DNA from: Agapanthus africanus
Taxonomy: Eukaryota; Streptophyta; Magnoliopsida; Asparagales; Amaryllidaceae
Assembly: GCA_030015575.1 (NCBI GenBank)
Contig: JASDDO010000018.1
Coordinates: 230,129,138-230,193,137 of the forward strand
Reading direction: 5' to 3'
Length of the DNA: 64,000 nt
Position numbers and translations under genes: made by a program. Shown here piece by piece: positions 23,821 through 35,365 of the stretch (position 1 is the first letter of the stretch; each line of letters begins with the position of its first letter). A model generated the notes under the pieces. That model had not been told where the DNA came from. It searched no databases and saw only the letters and a list, made by a program, of their open reading frames with translations.

Positions 23821-24469
23821 GTGAGTAGATTATATCTACGGGGGAAGTTGGGTAGATGGCGTATAGCAACCCCGCAATTCGAGGTTTAGTATACTATATC
23901 TATACTATATATGTGTTTTATAGCATTAGGTGCGATATGGATAATTGAGATGAGATTAGGTATACTATGGTTAGATTAGGGTGTAGTCGTAAACTAGTAT
24001 AGTTCCTAGTTGCGAACCCTAGAATAGGTTTTCACCCGCACGCACACACATGCTTATTTATTATACTTATACCTGGATGATGAGGTTAGTGGTTGATATT
24101 TGGAGATGAGTCAATGAGATTGGGCATAGTGCCATGAGATCGGTGATATAATGTGATTCGTATTTGGGATATGACATGAGATTTTAGCGGGCCTTTGGAC
24201 GTGTGTTTCACACACGCCTTTATATTTCTATAGATGGTATCAGTTGTACTAGACTTAGATCAGTACCCCAGATCATGAGATATGATGATAAGGATACCAG
24301 ATAATTGATGAGATGAATGTGATATTGACCCGTACCCAGCTTTTGGGATGCCGAACGATGATTTACCGTATGAGCATTATATTGATGATAGATCCGCACT
24401 CATGACTTGAAGATGTCATATGATATTGTATCGTATGCGGTACATTTGAGGCGGGATCACCGACTAATT

Positions 24470-24491
24470 TATATATATATATATATATATA
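24470..24491. repeat. TA microsatellite
   Basis: A run of alternating T and A of about 22 bases in the E1 LTR. Confidence 0.85.
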
Positions 24492-25012
24492 TCGACTCAG
24501 ATTTAGGTGGTTTCCATACCCCTCCTGTTTTACTTGCAGTTAGAGCTGTAGTTTTGCCAGTAGATGTTAGGCTAGGCCGATATCATACCTATTTCAAAAA
24601 CTAACAAATCGGGAATATTTTAAAGACAGGTAAAGGGATCCTACGGATATTTTCAAAAGACGCATCTTTTCTTAAAAACACCGTAGCCCTTATTTTCCTA
24701 AAAAAACCTGATTCGTCTTATTTCAAATGGCAAAAACAGTATGATATAGATACATTGATATAGATTCTACACTGTAGTGTTTATTATTCATTTGCCGCAG
24801 ATTCTTACTGTTCGCATCGCATTGCATGTTAAATATGTTATTGCTATATTAAAACCATGCTGTTAGGACACCAGCACCATTATCGATGATGCATATGTTC
24901 CACGTACACCTGTTTGCCGGCTCACACACTTCATCATCGATAATTGGCATGTCACTACACTGTAGTATTGTTGCATTCAGGATATGACCCTTGCGTGGCA
25001 TACTCGTGTACT

Positions 25013-25275
25013 TATGTATTGTACACTCATACTTGTGCACACATCTATTGTACATTCATACCCGTGTACTTACATATTGTACACTTCTACTTGTGCACAC
25101 TTCTATTGTACATTCATACTCCTTTACTTACATATTGTACACTCATACTTGTACACACATCTATTGTACATTCATACTCGTGTACTTACATATTGTACAC
25201 TCATACTTCTGCACACATCTATTGTACATTCATACTCGTGTACTTACATATTGTACACTCATACTTGTACACATA
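25013..25275. repeat. 58-base tandem repeat in E1 LTR
   Basis: About 4.5 copies of a 58-base unit built from two similar halves, ACATATTGTACACTCATACT... and ATCTATTGTACATTCATACT.... Since 58 is one more than a multiple of three, the same peptide repeat appears in all three frames, giving three overlapping open frames at 24944-25359 that are not genes. The E2 LTR lacks the array at the matching position (about 31560). Confidence 0.85.
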
Positions 25276-25848
25276 CATATTTGCACATACATAGACGATT
25301 CTGGTTTGACTTGGAGATCTGGGAACCGCAAGATACATTCTAAAACTGATTCATTTTAAAGAAGTGGTCTTCCCTAAATATGTGCATATTACTATTTCAT
25401 GTAGCATGATACACTGATTTGCTAACATTTCTGTTAAATGTCACATACATCAAGCTTTCTGATTATACGCATTGAGATATGTTATTTCCATGATATTTCT
25501 GGATTTGGGAACCGTGGGTATTTTAAAAGAAAGTATATATTGTTTGAAAAACCCGATTACCCTTGATATGATATTTCAGTGCGTCCACCATGTGTTTTCT
25601 CGGTTCTGAGAGTGGCATGTGAAACCCGATTCGAGGAGCGGTAGGCACCGTCTGCGGGTACATGGTGGACCCGGTGAGGTACCCCGGGGCAAGAAGACAC
25701 GTATATGTTAGACGGTGTTCCCGACAGGGCAGTACTAACTACCAGTGATTATGTTGAGCTCGGCGGATATATGGGGGATACCGACCGGAGTTGAGAGATG
25801 AGATGGGCTGATCCAGACTGACAGAGCCCTATGTATATGAGGATTTAC

Positions 25849-25937
25849 GTGCCGATGCTAGGCACAGGTTTCATGATATTTTCGAGTGTCGATGCTTGAC
25901 ACTCAAGTTCTATGATTATGATATGTCGCGAGCGACA
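25849..25937 (+). other. Three-hairpin module in family-E LTR (copy E1)
   Basis: GTGCC/GGCAC (25849-25865), GAGTGTC/GACACTC (25884-25904) and TGTCGC/GCGACA (25924-25937). The first stem differs from F by three paired substitutions that keep complementarity. Confidence 0.65.
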
Positions 25938-26995
25938 CATGTTGATTTACATCCTCATACTTCCATGCATATGTTTATGATATTTACATGCATGATGTTT
26001 ATTGTCATTGGGTGACACGTGGACGATTTCCGCATACATATATTGACATTGATGATATTGATCACATAGTTGGATGATATCGACATATTCATAAACTTCA
26101 TGATATAGTCGGCATTGATCATACCTCATACTTATGATATGTTATTACCTGAGGCACTAGCACGAGCACTTCGCACTACACTCATGTATAGATGTTACAT
26201 TGCCACCTTATCTGGCTTCAGACTTATTCATTTGAGCTTTATATATATATTGATCGTATTGACCTAGGATTGTGTCATACATATGATTTCTGCTCTGTGA
26301 TGTTTTCTATTCACGAGTTGGCAACTCACCCCCGTTGTGCCACAGTTCTTGCAGGTTTTGCCGTATAGGTTCCATTGCGGATTTTCTGGCACACTGCTTC
26401 CTTTCTCGGTGATTGCTTTGGTAGGTGGATTCTATTGCATCAGAACCACCATTGTATATGTATTATCTAGTTGTATGTAGAAATTCCATCAACCAAAACT
26501 TGTATATTGTTTCAGACTTAGAAAACTAGTTATGTATTATTTCAACCTTAGAGTCGCACGTTGTAGTATTATGGTTTTCATGCTGATTTTGAGTTTTCCT
26601 TTGAGTTTTGATCTTGTCCTTCGGCGTTGTATATTATATTGCTTGCGTGGTTGTGACCGTCGATTGACGAAGAGCAAGCTCCCGCTTGGGGATGCCTTTT
26701 ATCCTTGTGTATATATTATTCTTGTTGTACCCCGTTCGGGGCCATTATTTACAAAGGAAACTATGCCGAAATTTTCAGAAAAAAATATAGATTTTAAAAA
26801 TGCATATTCGGCTTACTTATTTAAAAACCTTGTTTCTAAAACATATTTTTTTACTGCTTAAAAACTAGTTTTCTTATTTACTCCTTAAAATGGTTTTAGA
26901 TTTCTGGGCTTTTGGCTTACTTGAATTAGATGGGTACCTATAGGCTTCATATGATTCAAGTGCCAGTCACCGGCTATTTCGGGTCGTGACAAAGT

Positions 26996-27007
26996 TGGTA
27001 TCAGAGA
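26996..27007 (+). other. E1 primer binding site
   Basis: TGGTATCAGAGA, one base off the Met-tRNA complement, starts five bases after the LTR end. Confidence 0.8.
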
Positions 27008-27879
27008 GCTAGGTTAACCTTGGGTTGAGTCTAAGTTTGACTATGCGGAGCCTAGAGCGTTATATATATACGGAACTTAGGATTGACCTTACGGAATTTA
27101 GACTTAGTCGAGGGGGTATTATACCCGAATTTTCGTCGTGTAGGACGACCCTTGGTTGATGGAGTAGGTAGCTTGAGTAAAGTGACGTACCGTACGTATG
27201 TTCTGCGGCATACCTACGATACGCTACTCCGCTTAAGAAACCTTAGGATGTACATTTTCTTGCACAGTTTTATATTCATTCCTATGATCTATCCTCATCG
27301 ATGTTGGTTATGATTTTGCTGCCACGATTACACGGGCAGAGAGAGCTACGGCTAGAGTTGCGTCAGCATGAGCTTGTCATGTATGAGGACTGACTAGGGC
27401 GTGATTCCAGGGACGTACGATTGCATAGAGAGGTGTCATTTTATTGTGTTTTAGCGCCACGAGCGTTTGACAGATCGCTTCCACGAGATTTCTCGGATGT
27501 GCTGATCGGCACCAGAGGATCAGGCTACTGCTAGAGGTCAGCCAGGATGTGATGACCATTGATATATCGCTTACTCAGGATGATTGAGGCGCTGTTCAGC
27601 GTACAGACGAATGAGCCAGTTGTTGCTGCAAATGACGAGATATCGCCCAGATGATTGGAGCTACTGCAGCTTGAGCATATACTCAGAGATATGATGGAAG
27701 GTCGCTAGTCACCAAAGGATGGACGACTAGGACATATGGTTCGTTCGTTTACCCCGATGCGAGGTCATCAGATAGATTGATTCCAGCTAGAGACGACTTC
27801 GCGCAGATTCCTTGAGAGTCGATAGAGACGATCGAATGTCTGGAACCCATTTCCAATTTTAAAGTATTCGGAAGACAAT

Positions 27880-28075
27880 GCAAGTAATGCTATGGACCCT
27901 CTAGAAGAATGAAACCTTAACTCGACGTAATGACCATGGAATGCCTTCGAACCTTAGGGTTTACGGCAGTTCAGCGGTGTCAGGCTTGGGTTTGTCCTTC
28001 TACGGTTGGTCCACAGGTGCTGTGTTATGTACCGGAATACTATTAAACTGTACTCAAGATGTTGATCTCTTGGAG
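27880..28075 (+). repeat. Block shared with Cop2 leader (E1 copy)
   Basis: Matches 12268-12470: GCAAGTAATGC, TGGACCCTCTAGAAGAATGA, AGGGTTTACGGCAGTTC and TGTTGATCT in the same order. Confidence 0.7.
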
Positions 28076-29475
28076 GATTATGAGGTTCTGATGAGTCGAT
28101 CGGATGGTTCGACATCATTCGGATATCATGTGATGGGACACATTGCTTGGGAGACTCCAGATACGAGTATAGCCGTTGGAGCGCAGTCCATGCAGCCACG
28201 AGAAGAAGTCCGAATCAGTCGTCATTGGAGCAGAGTGAAGTAAAGAGTTCGCACGAAATTTTGACGAGATGACGTTCCACTCCGCTGACATCAGAGATGC
28301 GATACGCATGCAGAGGCGTTGTATATGGATATACCTTCCAGAAGGAGTCACGATGAGTTTGCAGCCGTTCCGGAACAAGAAAAAGATATAGTAAAGATGA
28401 TAACTTCCGGGCAATTCGGCGGAAACGAAAATTGAGAGAGACCTTGACGGGACCTTTCTGGAGTACTATACAAGAAGACTTCGACCCAGCAGTGGTCATA
28501 TTGCGCACACCCAGCAGGCTAGAGTTTGGCATCTTCGACGAGATAGTTGACCAGGTTCGGATAGAGGACCTCACCCAGATGCGTTGTGAGTTGATCAAGG
28601 ATGGACGAGAATGAAGTATACCTCCACAGGTTGGGATGAGTTCCCGAGGACGTGTTCAGCCAGATATCTTCTACAGAGTGATGAAGATACCGAGTTCGTG
28701 ATTTCGAGTCCGTGTTAGAGACTTCGGATTGACCGTAGCCGAGAACATTTGCACTGCGCAGATAGAGACGTGACGTCGGAGTAGACGATGATATAGACAA
28801 GTGGGACAAGAGGTTCGTGCAAGATGCTGACGAGCTGCTGTTACTCCCTGTTAAGATTAAAGGTCGGATATGTCTACAGAGGCGTTGGAATGCGACTAGT
28901 TTCTGAGAAAATGCTTTGCTGAGGACGCAGATGTCAAGAAAGCGAGAAGAGATTATGCAAGAGTACCAGCCTCCGTACAGTTCGGCATAGGCAAGAGCGG
29001 AAGAGACCTTGAGCAGGATTCCTTCCAGGACACAGCTGCAATAAGATTTGCACGTAGGATCAGATGTGTAATGTGTATTCAGAGGACCAGCGGTCGGCGC
29101 CGGTGACGTGCTGCTTTACGAATGGCCGTGAGGATTGACCGAGAGATGACCAGAGAAGTGCCAGAACGGAATCGTCCGCGTTAGCACACCTGACTGGGCC
29201 GATGAGCCGATGGATCGCGAGATTGGTAATCCATAGAGAAGATAAGGGCCCAGAGACAGAGGACGCCAGACCGTGAGCAGGAGGCAAGTATATATCTTGC
29301 GCTGCTAGCATTGGATGCCCGACACCTTCTTGACTTTAAAGGAGGATATATCGACGACGGTTTTTATGATTTGTGATTTGGTGATTTGATTATCACGTAT
29401 CCATCACCTTGGATTTCGATATTTTGGGCGATTTATTTGCATGATTTAGTCTTTATGGCTGAGTTCCATGATATT

Positions 29476-29993
29476 TGTTTTCGTGGACCATGGTTGCACC
29501 TACTGGATATTCATATTTGTGCACAGTTGTTGCACCTGATATCGTTTTTGTGCCTTGATTGCACATGCTTATGACTTCATGGATTTTATACGGTTGAGTT
29601 GATTTTGTGCATATGTTACGCACACGATTTGATTTTGCACTCGGTATAGGTTATATGTGCTTGTAGTGCATTGATATGTGTTTTGTGCACGCAGTTGCAC
29701 ACGTTTATGATTTTTACATCCTGGTACACTCGGTGTTGCTATTTATGCATTGAGTTATTGTTTGGGTTTTGTGCACAGGATGCACCATATTTGTATTTCT
29801 TGCACAGGATGCACCAGTTTATTACTTCATGCGTTTGTCGCACCAGTTTTATGTTTCGTGCGTTTATAGCACCAGATTTATATTTCGTTCCTTTGTTGCA
29901 CCGGATTTATATTTTGTGCACTACGGTTGCACCTGACTTCGATTTGATGTCATTTGATATTTTGATTTTGATTTCATGCCTATACTATGCATG
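29476..29993 (+). repeat. GTGCA/TGCAC mini-hairpin array (E1)
   Basis: About a dozen units of the pattern GTGCAC-N4-6-TTGCACC followed by an AT-rich spacer, every 35-50 bases, for example GTGCACGCAGTTGCAC and GTGCACTACGGTTGCAC. Each unit is a small inverted repeat. The array is cut at the E2 junction. A longer version is in E2 (54540-55600). Confidence 0.7.
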
Positions 29994-30982
29994 TGTCACG
30001 ACCCGAAAAAGCACGTGACTGGCCCTTGAACCATATGAAGTTTATAGGACCCCATCTGATCCAAGTAAGCCAAAAGCCCAGAAATCTAAAACCATTTAAA
30101 GAGTAAATAAGGAAAACTGGTTTTTAAGAAGTAAAGAAATCGTGTTTCAAAAATCCAAGTTTTTAAATAACTAAGCCGAATATGTATTTTTAAAATGTGT
30201 AACCTTTCCTGAAAATTTCGGCAGAGTTTCCTTTGTAAAAACTGGCTCCGAACGGGGTACAACAAGAATAATATATGTGAAATGATAAAAGGCATCCCCA
30301 AGCGGGAGCTAGATCTTCGTCAATCGACAGTCACAACCACGCAAGCAATATAATATACCACGCCAAAGGGCGAGGATCAAAACCCAAAAAGAAACTCAAA
30401 ACAGCCAGAAACCGTAATACTACAAGCGCGACTCTAAGGTCGAAATAATACAACACTGTTTTCTAAGTCTGAAGCAATATACAAGTTTTGGTTCATGGAA
30501 TTACTAGATACAATGAATAATACAGGAGCAATGGCAGTTCTGATACAAAGAACCCACCTACCAACGCAAGTCACCTATAAGGAAGCAGTGTGCCAGAAAT
30601 GCCGCTATGGAATCTGTACGGCAAAAACCTGCAAGGACTGTGGCACAACGGGGGCGAGTTGCCAACTCCTGAATATAAAAAATCTACAAGCAGAGATCAA
30701 ATGCATGACCCAACCTAGGTCAATACGATCAGATATAAATAAACCTCAATATGAATAAAGCCGAAGCATGCTAAACTGGCAATATAATCTCTATACATGA
30801 GTGTAGTGCCAAGTGCTCGTGCTAGTGCCTCAGGTAATAGCATATCATGAATGTGAGGTATGATCAATATAATCAAATCTGCATATACGTGGATCCCGTC
30901 CACTCATCACCCAATGACAATAACCATCATGCATGTAAATATCATCAGCATATGTAGGGAAATATGGGGATATAAACCACCC

Positions 30983-31072
30983 GTGTCCCTCGCGACACGC
31001 CAAAATCATGGAACCGGAGTGCCCAGCATCGGCACTCGAAAACATCATGAAAACTGTGCACAGCATCGGCAC
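30983..31072 (-). other. Three-hairpin module (copy E2 left)
   Basis: Read on the minus strand: GTGCC pairing imperfectly near 31056-31072, GAGTGCC/GGCACTC (31017-31037), and GTGTC/GACAC (30983-30998). Relative to E1, the second stem has a T-A to C-G pair change. Confidence 0.6.
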
Positions 31073-33222
31073 GTAAATCCTCATACATCGGGCTCCGTCA
31101 GTCCGGATCGGCCCACGGGCTCTGTCTGCGGTATCGGCCCTCGGTCCCGGACGTACGCCTATATCCATCTATCGACTCTGGTCAGTATCCTTCGGATAAC
31201 TGCCAGGTCCAACCAATCACCGGTAGGTACTCGCCCGCCTCTAGGCTCAATCGGCAAAATCCTTCGATCATCTTGCCGAGGGGAACCATACCGGGTCCAC
31301 CATGTACCCGCACTCGGCTCGTCTACTCCTCGAATCGGGTTTCACATGTCGCTCTCAGCACCGAGAAAACACATGGTGGACGCACTGAAATATCATATCA
31401 TGGGTAACCGGGATTTTAAAACAATTACATATCCTCTTTGAAACACCCACGGTTCCCAAAACCAGAAATATCATGGAAAAAGCATATCTCAATACGTATA
31501 ATCAGAAAACAGCATGTATGCGGCATATAGCGGGAAGGTAAGCATATCAATATGTCGTGCAAGGGTCATATCCTAAATGCAACAGTACTACAGTGTAGTG
31601 ACATGGCAATTATCGATAATGAAGTGTGTGAGCCGGCAAACAAGTGTACGTGGAACATACGCATCATCGATAATTGTGCTGGTGTCCTAGCAGCATGACT
31701 GAAATACGTCAACAATATAAGCGATGCAATGCAAACAGCATGAATATGCGGAATCGAATAATCACGCAATAGTAAAGAACCTGCCTCAATAAATATATCA
31801 TGCAACCTTGCCTTTTGAAATAAGACGAATCTGGGCTTTTGGGTAAAATAATGGCTACGGTGTTTTAAGAAAAGATGCGTCGTTTGAAAATATCCGTATA
31901 AACCCTTTTTGCCTATCTTTAAAATATCCCCGATTCGTTACTTTTGAAATAGGTATGACTCGGGTCTAGCCTAACGCCTACTATGCGAACTACGAACCCA
32001 ACAATCAAGCTAATCGAGAGGGGTATGAAAACCACCAAAATCTGAGTCGATATCACACTATCTCAATCGCATCTCATCGACTCATCTCAATCCCACGTAT
32101 CATCCTCAAAACTCGTATATGAACACATAGTCCCATACCCATGTGCAGATATACACACCATCATAAGCGCACAGATAAATGAAAGAATGCATGCAAGTAT
32201 ATGTGTATGTGTATGTGTATGTGTGCAACCCCTACTCTAGGGTTTCGCACTATACTAAACCCATACATTCTTATCACCAATAATACCATTATCACCATCA
32301 ATAATCCTAAACAACACATAATAAATATATGTGTGTATACGTATTCGTATACATCACCACGGACTGCAGGGATGCTATACTCCATCCACCCGACTTCTCC
32401 CCGTAGATATAATCTACTCACCTTGCTTCTCATGTGTCGGTGCCGATGTCGCCATCTTCATCTTCTTTGCCTCAACATCTCGTAGGGTACCTACAAGTAT
32501 ATCACAACGCTAAAGCACATGAAAACCACATCGGAAACCAAAATAGCACACGCTACCCGCATAGGTAAAAACCTATCGACTCGCATGTAAACACGATCAA
32601 TATCCACTTGTCGTTGACGTCCAAACGCCACCCGACAGGAACGAAACACCAAATACCAAAATCCACACTAACACAAGTCGTAAACCATGCACCAACATAG
32701 GAAAATCAACCCAGATTTCACCCTAGATAGAACAGTCAAAACTAGACATACCCAGGGTCAAGAATATAGGAAATGGGGCCATGCACAAAAATCGAGGCAA
32801 TTCCCTCCTGCTCTGGCCGCAATTTGCGGCCAGAAGGAATTAATTGGCGGCCTCAGTTTGGAGTTGGGGGCTAGGGTTTGGTGTGGTGGTTCCATGGTGC
32901 CTGCACATCTCACTGTCAACTCAGTTTTATTTTTGGGGTCTCGGGGTAATAGCAGATTACACAAAACACTTCCATATTTACAGTTTTCCCCGATATCGAT
33001 TCCGTAATTCCGTATTCTGGTTTCAAGTTCAGGTTTGGGTCCAAATTAGCATCACACAAGGGATTCTAAGGTCACCACAATCCTCAATTCCATCTTTGAT
33101 TTCAGTTTTACCCTAAACCCTAACTTGAATTCTCTAAAGTCCACAAACAACACAATATCGATATAAAACTAGAATAGATGCACAAGGAAATGAAATACTA
33201 CTCTATTAGGTGCAGAAATTAC

Positions 33223-33254
33223 CTCCTTTGGCAACTCAAGAAAATTCTTGAGTT
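33223..33254 (-). other. Distal part of the conserved small frame in E2
   Basis: Continues the frame that starts at 53371 on the minus strand and was split by element B. It ends GAG followed by GTAATT, as in E1. With 53269-53371 it totals 135 bases, the same length as in E1. Confidence 0.35.
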
Positions 33255-33259
33255 GCTCA
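33255..33259. repeat. Target-site duplication of B, left copy
   Basis: GCTCA lies before the B terminus TGTTGCGCC and is repeated at 53269-53273 after CTCCAACA. Confidence 0.9.
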
Positions 33260-35365
33260 TGTTGCGCCACGGCAGCGCCCCGGCCTCTTTCTCGAGGCCA
33301 AAATGCGGAATAAAATTTTTTCCCTAACTCGGAAACCGGCGCTACCGCGGACAAAGAATACCCGGATCGAAACCATTAACCTATACTAGCTAACTAGAGA
33401 GATAGGGTGAGAAGTATACCGAGCGATCCGTGTCCTTCGGTCTTCATCTCCACTTCGATCTCTTGCGGAATCTCCGTCACCTCCTCGCTCGTCGGAAAAG
33501 GGCACCACATAGCCGGAATCTTTTACGGGCTCCCGCCTCTTGACCGAGGCAACTCGGGCGCGAAGTTGGCTAGCCGACGCATCCAAGGCTTGCTATAGAA
33601 TAGTATAGTGAACTTGTCTCTTGGGGTTATGAGGTTGCCTTGATGTGGAGGAATCGAGAAGAGAAGGAGAGAAAGAAATGAGCTTTTTAAGCTTATCTTT
33701 TGCAACCATGGAATGAGATGAAAAATGCCACCACTAGAAAAAATGATCCTCTCCTCTCCTCTCTCTAGAATGGCCGGCCCTTCACTCACCCAAATAGATT
33801 GGAGAGAGAAAAAGGAAAAAGAAAGAATAATCAATTATCAAAAAAGGTCACTCTCATTTCACCTCTTCAAACCATCAAATGAAAAGAAAAGAATAGACTA
33901 GAAAGGCATCTCATGATGAAACAAGTCTCATCATAATGCAAACTTGCAAGAAAACCCTCCACTAAATGTTAATTGCGAACTTGCAATTAACACCCTCCAC
34001 CAAGAAAGTCCGACCGAGAAGGAATGAAGGAAAACCGGACGGAACGGAATGCAAACTGGCAACCCCAGAAAACCGATCCCATAATAAATTACAGGAAAAC
34101 TCCGCTACTGCAAATACATGCCCGCATTTGTATTCCCACTGAACACAAATGCAAAGAGACAAAACTACACTATCAAATACTAGAATCCGGCTTAAGCCAA
34201 AGCCGGCTAGTAAAAACTGTCCGATCACGATCCGTGCAATACCGCACGTATCTGATCGAACCCTGCCATATCTCCATACGGCCTCTACAGCGTTTCGCCC
34301 GAAACTTGAGTAACTGTAACTGAGTGTGGTGGACTCTAAAGACTCGTCAATACCTTGGCTGTAGATTTAACCACTAGCACGTCAGAGGTATAAGCCAATA
34401 CGTGACGGGCCACCAGGTATTGACCAAATGGGACGTCGATGAGGAAGCTCACCCCGACACCCAACTGAGCCTGTCAGTGACAATATCCGTACAGTCCGGT
34501 CCGTTCGTCTATGAGTATCGCATGGCGGGCCTAGGGGGTTGGTGAAAGTCAGACCCCCAAAAGCGGTACAAGTCGTGTCGGAGCGTAGCCCAGAACGCCC
34601 TGAGATACTACTGGAATATCTACCAGTAAATCTCCTGCCTCGGCCGAGGGCTTTGCGTAATGGCTCTCCTAGACACAGCGCGACCTCACCCCCAATACCG
34701 GGAGAGACGAACCCCTGCAGATCCGCTCACTGCCTCCATGTGGCTCGGGACTGTACCCAACTAAAACCTGTTTGCACGACTCCTTTGAGCCGTGGTAGGG
34801 TAGTAATCAAAGCACAGTGGGAACTCACACGAGACAAATGACGATCTCAGGTCGATGAACTAACCTGTACACATGTCACCAGGGAACTGCTATCTGACAT
34901 CTGGTATAAGACCAACTAGCAGGTTCCCGGCGAGTCCTGTCCGGTGTACTCATAACCCAATGAGCACCTGTATACATCTTAGGTGAACCAACTGACACCA
35001 GTGGCTTGTGAGACCGGCCACCGCCCCTCGTCGGGGTCTCGACTGTATACACTAGTCTACTAACGGAGTATCGATGCCCTGTCTCGAAACTCCTACGACT
35101 AGGGACCTTTTAAGGATGTGCTTATAGACCACCAGCTCCCACGTATATGATCGCCATCATACTGCTGGTAGTCAAGCAAGAATCCTAGGGGCTCTATCAA
35201 CGTGTAATAGCGACATGTCAGGTCACCTAAAGCAGTACACGATGATAAAGATAAACCAGATAGCATACTATCATCTCGAGTAAGACTGTCCTACCGGGAT
35301 AGGTCCTCCCTCAATCATTGCAATCACGTGCCTGTGATCCAATAATTGACTCTGAGGGCACTAAC
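33260..35365 (-). mobile_element. Element B 3' LTR, main part
   Basis: Begins TGTTGCGCC (minus-strand end GGCGCAACA). With 45468-45474 it makes a 2113-bp LTR, the same length as 51156-53268. Six differences were counted by eye over the whole LTR. Copia A is inserted seven bases from its outer end. It carries a CCGGCTT/AAGCCGG hairpin (about 34182-34206) that is also present in the A LTR in altered form, showing the families are related. Open frames here (34539-34841, 34024-34323) recur only because the LTR recurs. Confidence 0.93.
35361..35365. repeat. Target-site duplication of A, left copy
   Basis: CTAAC directly before TGTTAG; repeated at 45463-45467 after CTTACA. Confidence 0.93.

Larger units (their letters stand above)
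22314..26991 (+). mobile_element. E1 5' LTR (family E, 4.7 kb)
   Basis: Starts TGTAACATTTC and ends GGTCGTGACA, followed by a Met-tRNA primer site. It aligns in reverse with the E2 LTR (29994-33259 plus 53274-53894, about 3.9 kb). The extra length includes a 58-base tandem repeat at 25013-25275. It contains a small reading frame kept in E2 (22858-22992), a TA microsatellite at 24470-24491 and the three-hairpin module at 25849-25937. An LTR longer than the internal region is typical of large non-autonomous derivatives. Confidence 0.85.
27008..29993 (+). mobile_element. E1 internal region, no intact gene
   Basis: Aligns on the + strand with E2 internal DNA (57635 down to about 54890, minus strand). 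No reverse transcriptase, integrase, protease or zinc-knuckle motif is visible in any frame. Frames such as 27941-28243 (100 codons) and 28432-28614 are not kept in frame in E2. A degenerate Gag-like origin is possible but not shown. It includes the Cop2-shared block (27880-28075) and the start of the GTGCA/TGCAC array. It stops at 29993 where E2 begins. Confidence 0.7.
29994..33259 (-). mobile_element. E2 3' LTR, left part (family E)
   Basis: Begins TGTCACGACCCG, the reverse complement of the family-E LTR end. It matches 57652-60766 with about 2 percent difference by eye. Element B is inserted after 33259; the LTR resumes at 53274. The five bases before it, 29989-29993 (GCATG), would be the E2 target duplication, but the other end is outside the window. 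It holds the hairpin module (30983-31072), a TGTGTA repeat (32196-32225) and part of the small conserved frame (33223-33254). Long frames such as 30860-31441 lie in LTR sequence and are not genes. Confidence 0.85.

Noticed and set aside
24944..25359. Three overlapping open frames with repeated Tyr-Ile-Val-His-Ser peptides
   Set aside because: They lie on a 58-base tandem repeat, whose length shifts the frame each unit, so every frame shows the same peptide. Artefact of the repeat.
27941..28243. 100-codon frame in E1 internal DNA as a gene
   Set aside because: The matching E2 DNA does not keep the frame, and the first part overlaps the block shared with Cop2, where it is not open.
30860..31441. 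193-codon open frame
   Set aside because: It lies in the E2 LTR on the strand opposite to the element. The copy in the other LTR starts at a different place and is shorter. No recognisable domain.
34539..34841. 100-codon open frame found again at 52435
   Set aside because: Recurs only because the B LTR recurs; it is antisense to the element and unrecognised.
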